Assembly (NCBI GenBank): GCA_937967705.1
Contig: CALCJG010000199.1
Location: forward strand, 1 to 16,563
Reading direction: 5' to 3'
Source: an uncultured Spirochaetia bacterium
GTDB taxonomy: Bacteria; Spirochaetota; UBA4802; JAGODF01
Length of the DNA stretch: 16,563 bases
The notes beneath the pieces are model-generated. The model was not told the DNA's origin and did no database searches. It was given only the letters and a program-made list of their open reading frames with translations. Made by a program: the position numbers and the translations under genes. Shown here in pieces: positions 15,587 to 16,563 of the stretch. Position 1 is the stretch's first letter, and each line of letters begins with the position of its first letter.

Positions 15587-15636
15587 CCTTCGGAAAAATT
15601 TCTTTTGCTAAAATGCGCAGGCTTTTAGCAGAAAGG
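15587..15636 (-). promoter_or_regulatory. candidate S6:S18 autoregulatory leader of rpsF
   Basis: Read on the minus strand, CCTT (15633-15636) pairs with AAGG (15587-15590) as an outer helix. An 8-bp perfect inner helix TGCTAAAA/TTTTAGCA spans 15606-15630. The internal loop is asymmetric, with a long 3' side ending in CCG (15591-15593) right before the outer helix. That layout, with the CCG in the 3' side, is what is known for the S6:S18-binding motif that copies the 16S rRNA site. The outer helix touches the Shine-Dalgarno, so binding could block translation. The pairings are seen; the function is inferred. Confidence 0.55.
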
Positions 15637-15763
15637 TTTTGCAATCATTTCAAAGGTGGTCTTTTTTTTCAACCATAATTTATATTAATTCCCATTCAAA
15701 GCCGCTGGCCTGAGATGGACTCCTCCCCGTATTTTACCGTTTTCTTCATTATAAAAAGAATAT

Positions 15764-15793
15764 TTGACAAAAATCCGCTCTTTAGTGTATATA
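15764..15793 (+). promoter_or_regulatory. sigma70-type promoter of the lipoprotein gene
   Basis: TTGACA (15764-15769) is a perfect -35 box. TATATA at 15788-15793 with an 18-base spacer is the best -10; TATACT at 15790-15795 is closer to consensus in its last base but 20 bases away. Transcription should start near 15800, leaving a leader of about 110 bases. Confidence 0.6.
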
Positions 15794-15794
15794 C

Positions 15795-15826
15795 TATCTA
15801 TAAATTGGTCGAAAGTACCATAGATA
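15795..15826 (+). promoter_or_regulatory. inverted repeat overlapping the predicted transcription start
   Basis: TATCTAT (15795-15801) and ATAGATA (15820-15826) are perfect inverted repeats, with GGT/ACC (15807-15809/15817-15819) nested inside. Placed just after the -10 box, it could be an operator for a dimeric repressor or a hairpin at the very 5' end of the mRNA. No regulator gene is nearby to choose between these. Confidence 0.35.
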
Positions 15827-15835
15827 CCCAGAAAA

Positions 15836-15856
15836 TGATCCGCGCTGCGCGGATTA
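15836..15856 (+). other. GC-rich hairpin in the lipoprotein gene leader
   Basis: ATCCGCG (15838-15844) and CGCGGAT (15848-15854) pair perfectly around a CTG loop, extended by a G-U and a T-A pair. It lies about 40 bases into the predicted leader. No U-tract follows, so it is not a classical attenuator; it could stabilise the message or be a binding site. Confidence 0.45.
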
Positions 15857-15908
15857 GGACTTATCGGTTGCGCTTATCAAAATTCGTCTCCACAATGAGG
15901 TTTTTTTA

Positions 15909-16394
15909 ATGAGAAAGATCCAGATACCGATTCTGCTGCTCTTCATAACCACACTGTCCTGCAGTCATATCAACTATTATCTTAATTACGATTATCTTTT
16001 CAGGAAGCGGATTAACGTGGAGCAGGCCATCGTGGAAAAGGTCAAGATGGATAACTCGAGCAATCCCGCCTACAGATACATGCTCAGCGAGGAGTTAAGG
16101 GATAAGCTGATCGAGATAAAGAACATTCCCGTCAAAGACGTCATCCCCTCCAACAATATCGATTATAAATTCTGTGTCATCGTGGAGGTGATGACCTCCA
16201 AGGGGATGATCGAGTGTTATCTCTATACAAGAAACATCTACGAGCAGGAAGACATAAAAACAGTTTCCGTACTTGAGAAGGGGAAAACACTCATCGATGC
16301 CGTGGGACGGTTCAACCGCTTTTTCTCCCTTCTGGATGAAAGCTACGCCAAGATTGAGGTTACACAGGCCATCATCAAGATCCGAAGCAAATAA
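15909..16394 (+). CDS. putative lipoprotein, function unknown
   Basis: 161 residues. A short basic start, a hydrophobic stretch and TTLSC (Cys18) form a lipobox, so the mature protein would be lipid-anchored from Cys18. The rest is a mixed alpha/beta domain without recognisable motifs; FCVIVEVMTSKGMIECYLYT looks like paired strands, and the C-terminal third is helical then beta (LLDESYAKIEVTQAIIKI). GAGG at 15897-15900 is eight bases from the ATG. A strong promoter and structured leader lie upstream. Followed after 35 bases by another secreted-type gene, so the two may form an operon. Confidence 0.75.
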   Translation: MRKIQIPILLLFITTLSCSHINYYLNYDYLFRKRINVEQAIVEKVKMDNSSNPAYRYMLSEELRDKLIEIKNIPVKDVIPSNNIDYKFCVIVEVMTSKGMIECYLYTRNIYEQEDIKTVSVLEKGKTLIDAVGRFNRFFSLLDESYAKIEVTQAIIKIRSK

Positions 16395-16429
16395 CCCGGC
16401 AGAAGAGAAAACCCGGATTGAGGTAACCC

Positions 16430-16517
16430 GTGAAGAAAAGAATAATCATCGCCGCGGCCATAACCCTCGCCCTAACCCTGACGGCTGGAATCATTCTCCT
16501 GGTGGTATCCATGAACA
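16430..16517 (+). CDS. start of a signal-peptide or membrane-anchored protein, 3' cut by adapter
   Basis: GTG at 16430 with GAGGT five bases upstream. The 29 visible codons give a basic start (KKR) followed by a ~24-residue hydrophobic stretch (AAAITLALTLTAGIILLVV), a signal peptide or membrane anchor. The frame then runs into the adapter; the TAG at 16550 is artificial. Nothing can be said about the mature protein. Confidence 0.55.
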
Positions 16518-16563
16518 AGATCGGAAGAGCGTCGTGTAGGGAAAGAGTGTAGATCTCGGTGGT
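16518..16563. other. Illumina TruSeq adapter left on the contig end
   Basis: From AGATCGGAAGAGCGTCGTGT to the last base, all 46 bases match the known Illumina universal-adapter read-through sequence. This is not genomic DNA and should be trimmed. Confidence 0.97.

Larger units (their letters stand above)
15575..15908. other. 334-base divergent intergenic region between rpsF and the lipoprotein gene
   Basis: The rpsF side holds the ribosome binding site and the foldable leader (15587-15636). The AT-rich centre (15660-15720) should contain the rpsF promoter, for example TTGAAT with TATAAA-like boxes, but no spacing is good enough to call. The lipoprotein side holds a perfect TTGACA box, an inverted repeat around the likely start of transcription, a GC-rich hairpin and a GAGG before the ATG. 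A 64-codon frame at 15715-15909 covers these control elements and is not believed. Confidence 0.6.

Noticed and set aside
15715..15909. 64-codon plus-strand frame upstream of the lipoprotein gene
   Set aside because: It spans the promoter, inverted repeat and hairpin, has no ribosome binding site, and its sequence shows no domain.
1..16563. CRISPR arrays, insertion sequences, tRNA or rRNA genes
   Set aside because: No regularly spaced repeats, transposase-like frames with terminal repeats, cloverleaf structures or rRNA stretches were seen.

Overview
This window is a linear piece of a draft assembly from a diderm bacterium with G+C slightly above one half. The diderm inference rests on a lipoprotein, an MlaE-type lipid-transport permease and an SppA protease fused to a barrel-like region. 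Ribosomal protein L9 and the general gene style remind me of spirochaetes close to Leptospira. That is an impression from the protein sequences, not a placement. The last 46 bases are not biological: they match the Illumina TruSeq read-through adapter, so the right edge is the end of a contig.

The left part (1-7324, plus strand) is a tightly packed run of five genes. It starts with the end of a GAF/PP2C (SpoIIE-type) Ser/Thr phosphatase. An SppA-like S49 peptidase with an unusual beta-strand-rich N-terminal region follows and overlaps it. After a 104-base gap come a divergent hybrid histidine-kinase-like protein with a C-terminal receiver-like domain, and two overlapping RNA methyltransferases of the RlmD and RlmL/THUMP families. 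This run meets a minus-strand cyclophilin-like gene (7325-7672) with the two stop codons abutting inside the loop of a perfect hairpin.

The middle part (7828-10108, plus strand) begins with a near-consensus promoter and a possible 49-residue ORF. This ORF is start/stop-coupled to an HgdB-type 2-hydroxyacyl-CoA dehydratase subunit gene that is broken by a one-base frameshift in a C-rich stretch. A class I methyltransferase and a small membrane-anchored zinc-ribbon protein follow with overlapping starts and stops. This run converges on, and overlaps, the end of a minus-strand gene.

The right part (10097-15574, minus strand) is the conserved rpsF-ssb-rpsR-(DUF2232)-rplI-dnaB cluster. It is extended downstream by an MlaE-family permease and a protein-L-isoaspartate-methyltransferase-like gene. 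The rpsF leader can fold into a structure resembling the S6:S18 autoregulatory mRNA motif, placed against the ribosome binding site. A 334-base divergent region separates this cluster from a plus-strand lipoprotein gene with a strong sigma70-type promoter and a structured leader. The start of a secreted or membrane protein gene then runs into the adapter.

The most interesting items are the barrel-SppA fusion next to a phosphatase and a divergent kinase-receiver protein, the candidate S6:S18 leader, the stop-codon hairpin, and the frameshifted dehydratase subunit. I see no CRISPR array, insertion sequence, tRNA or rRNA.
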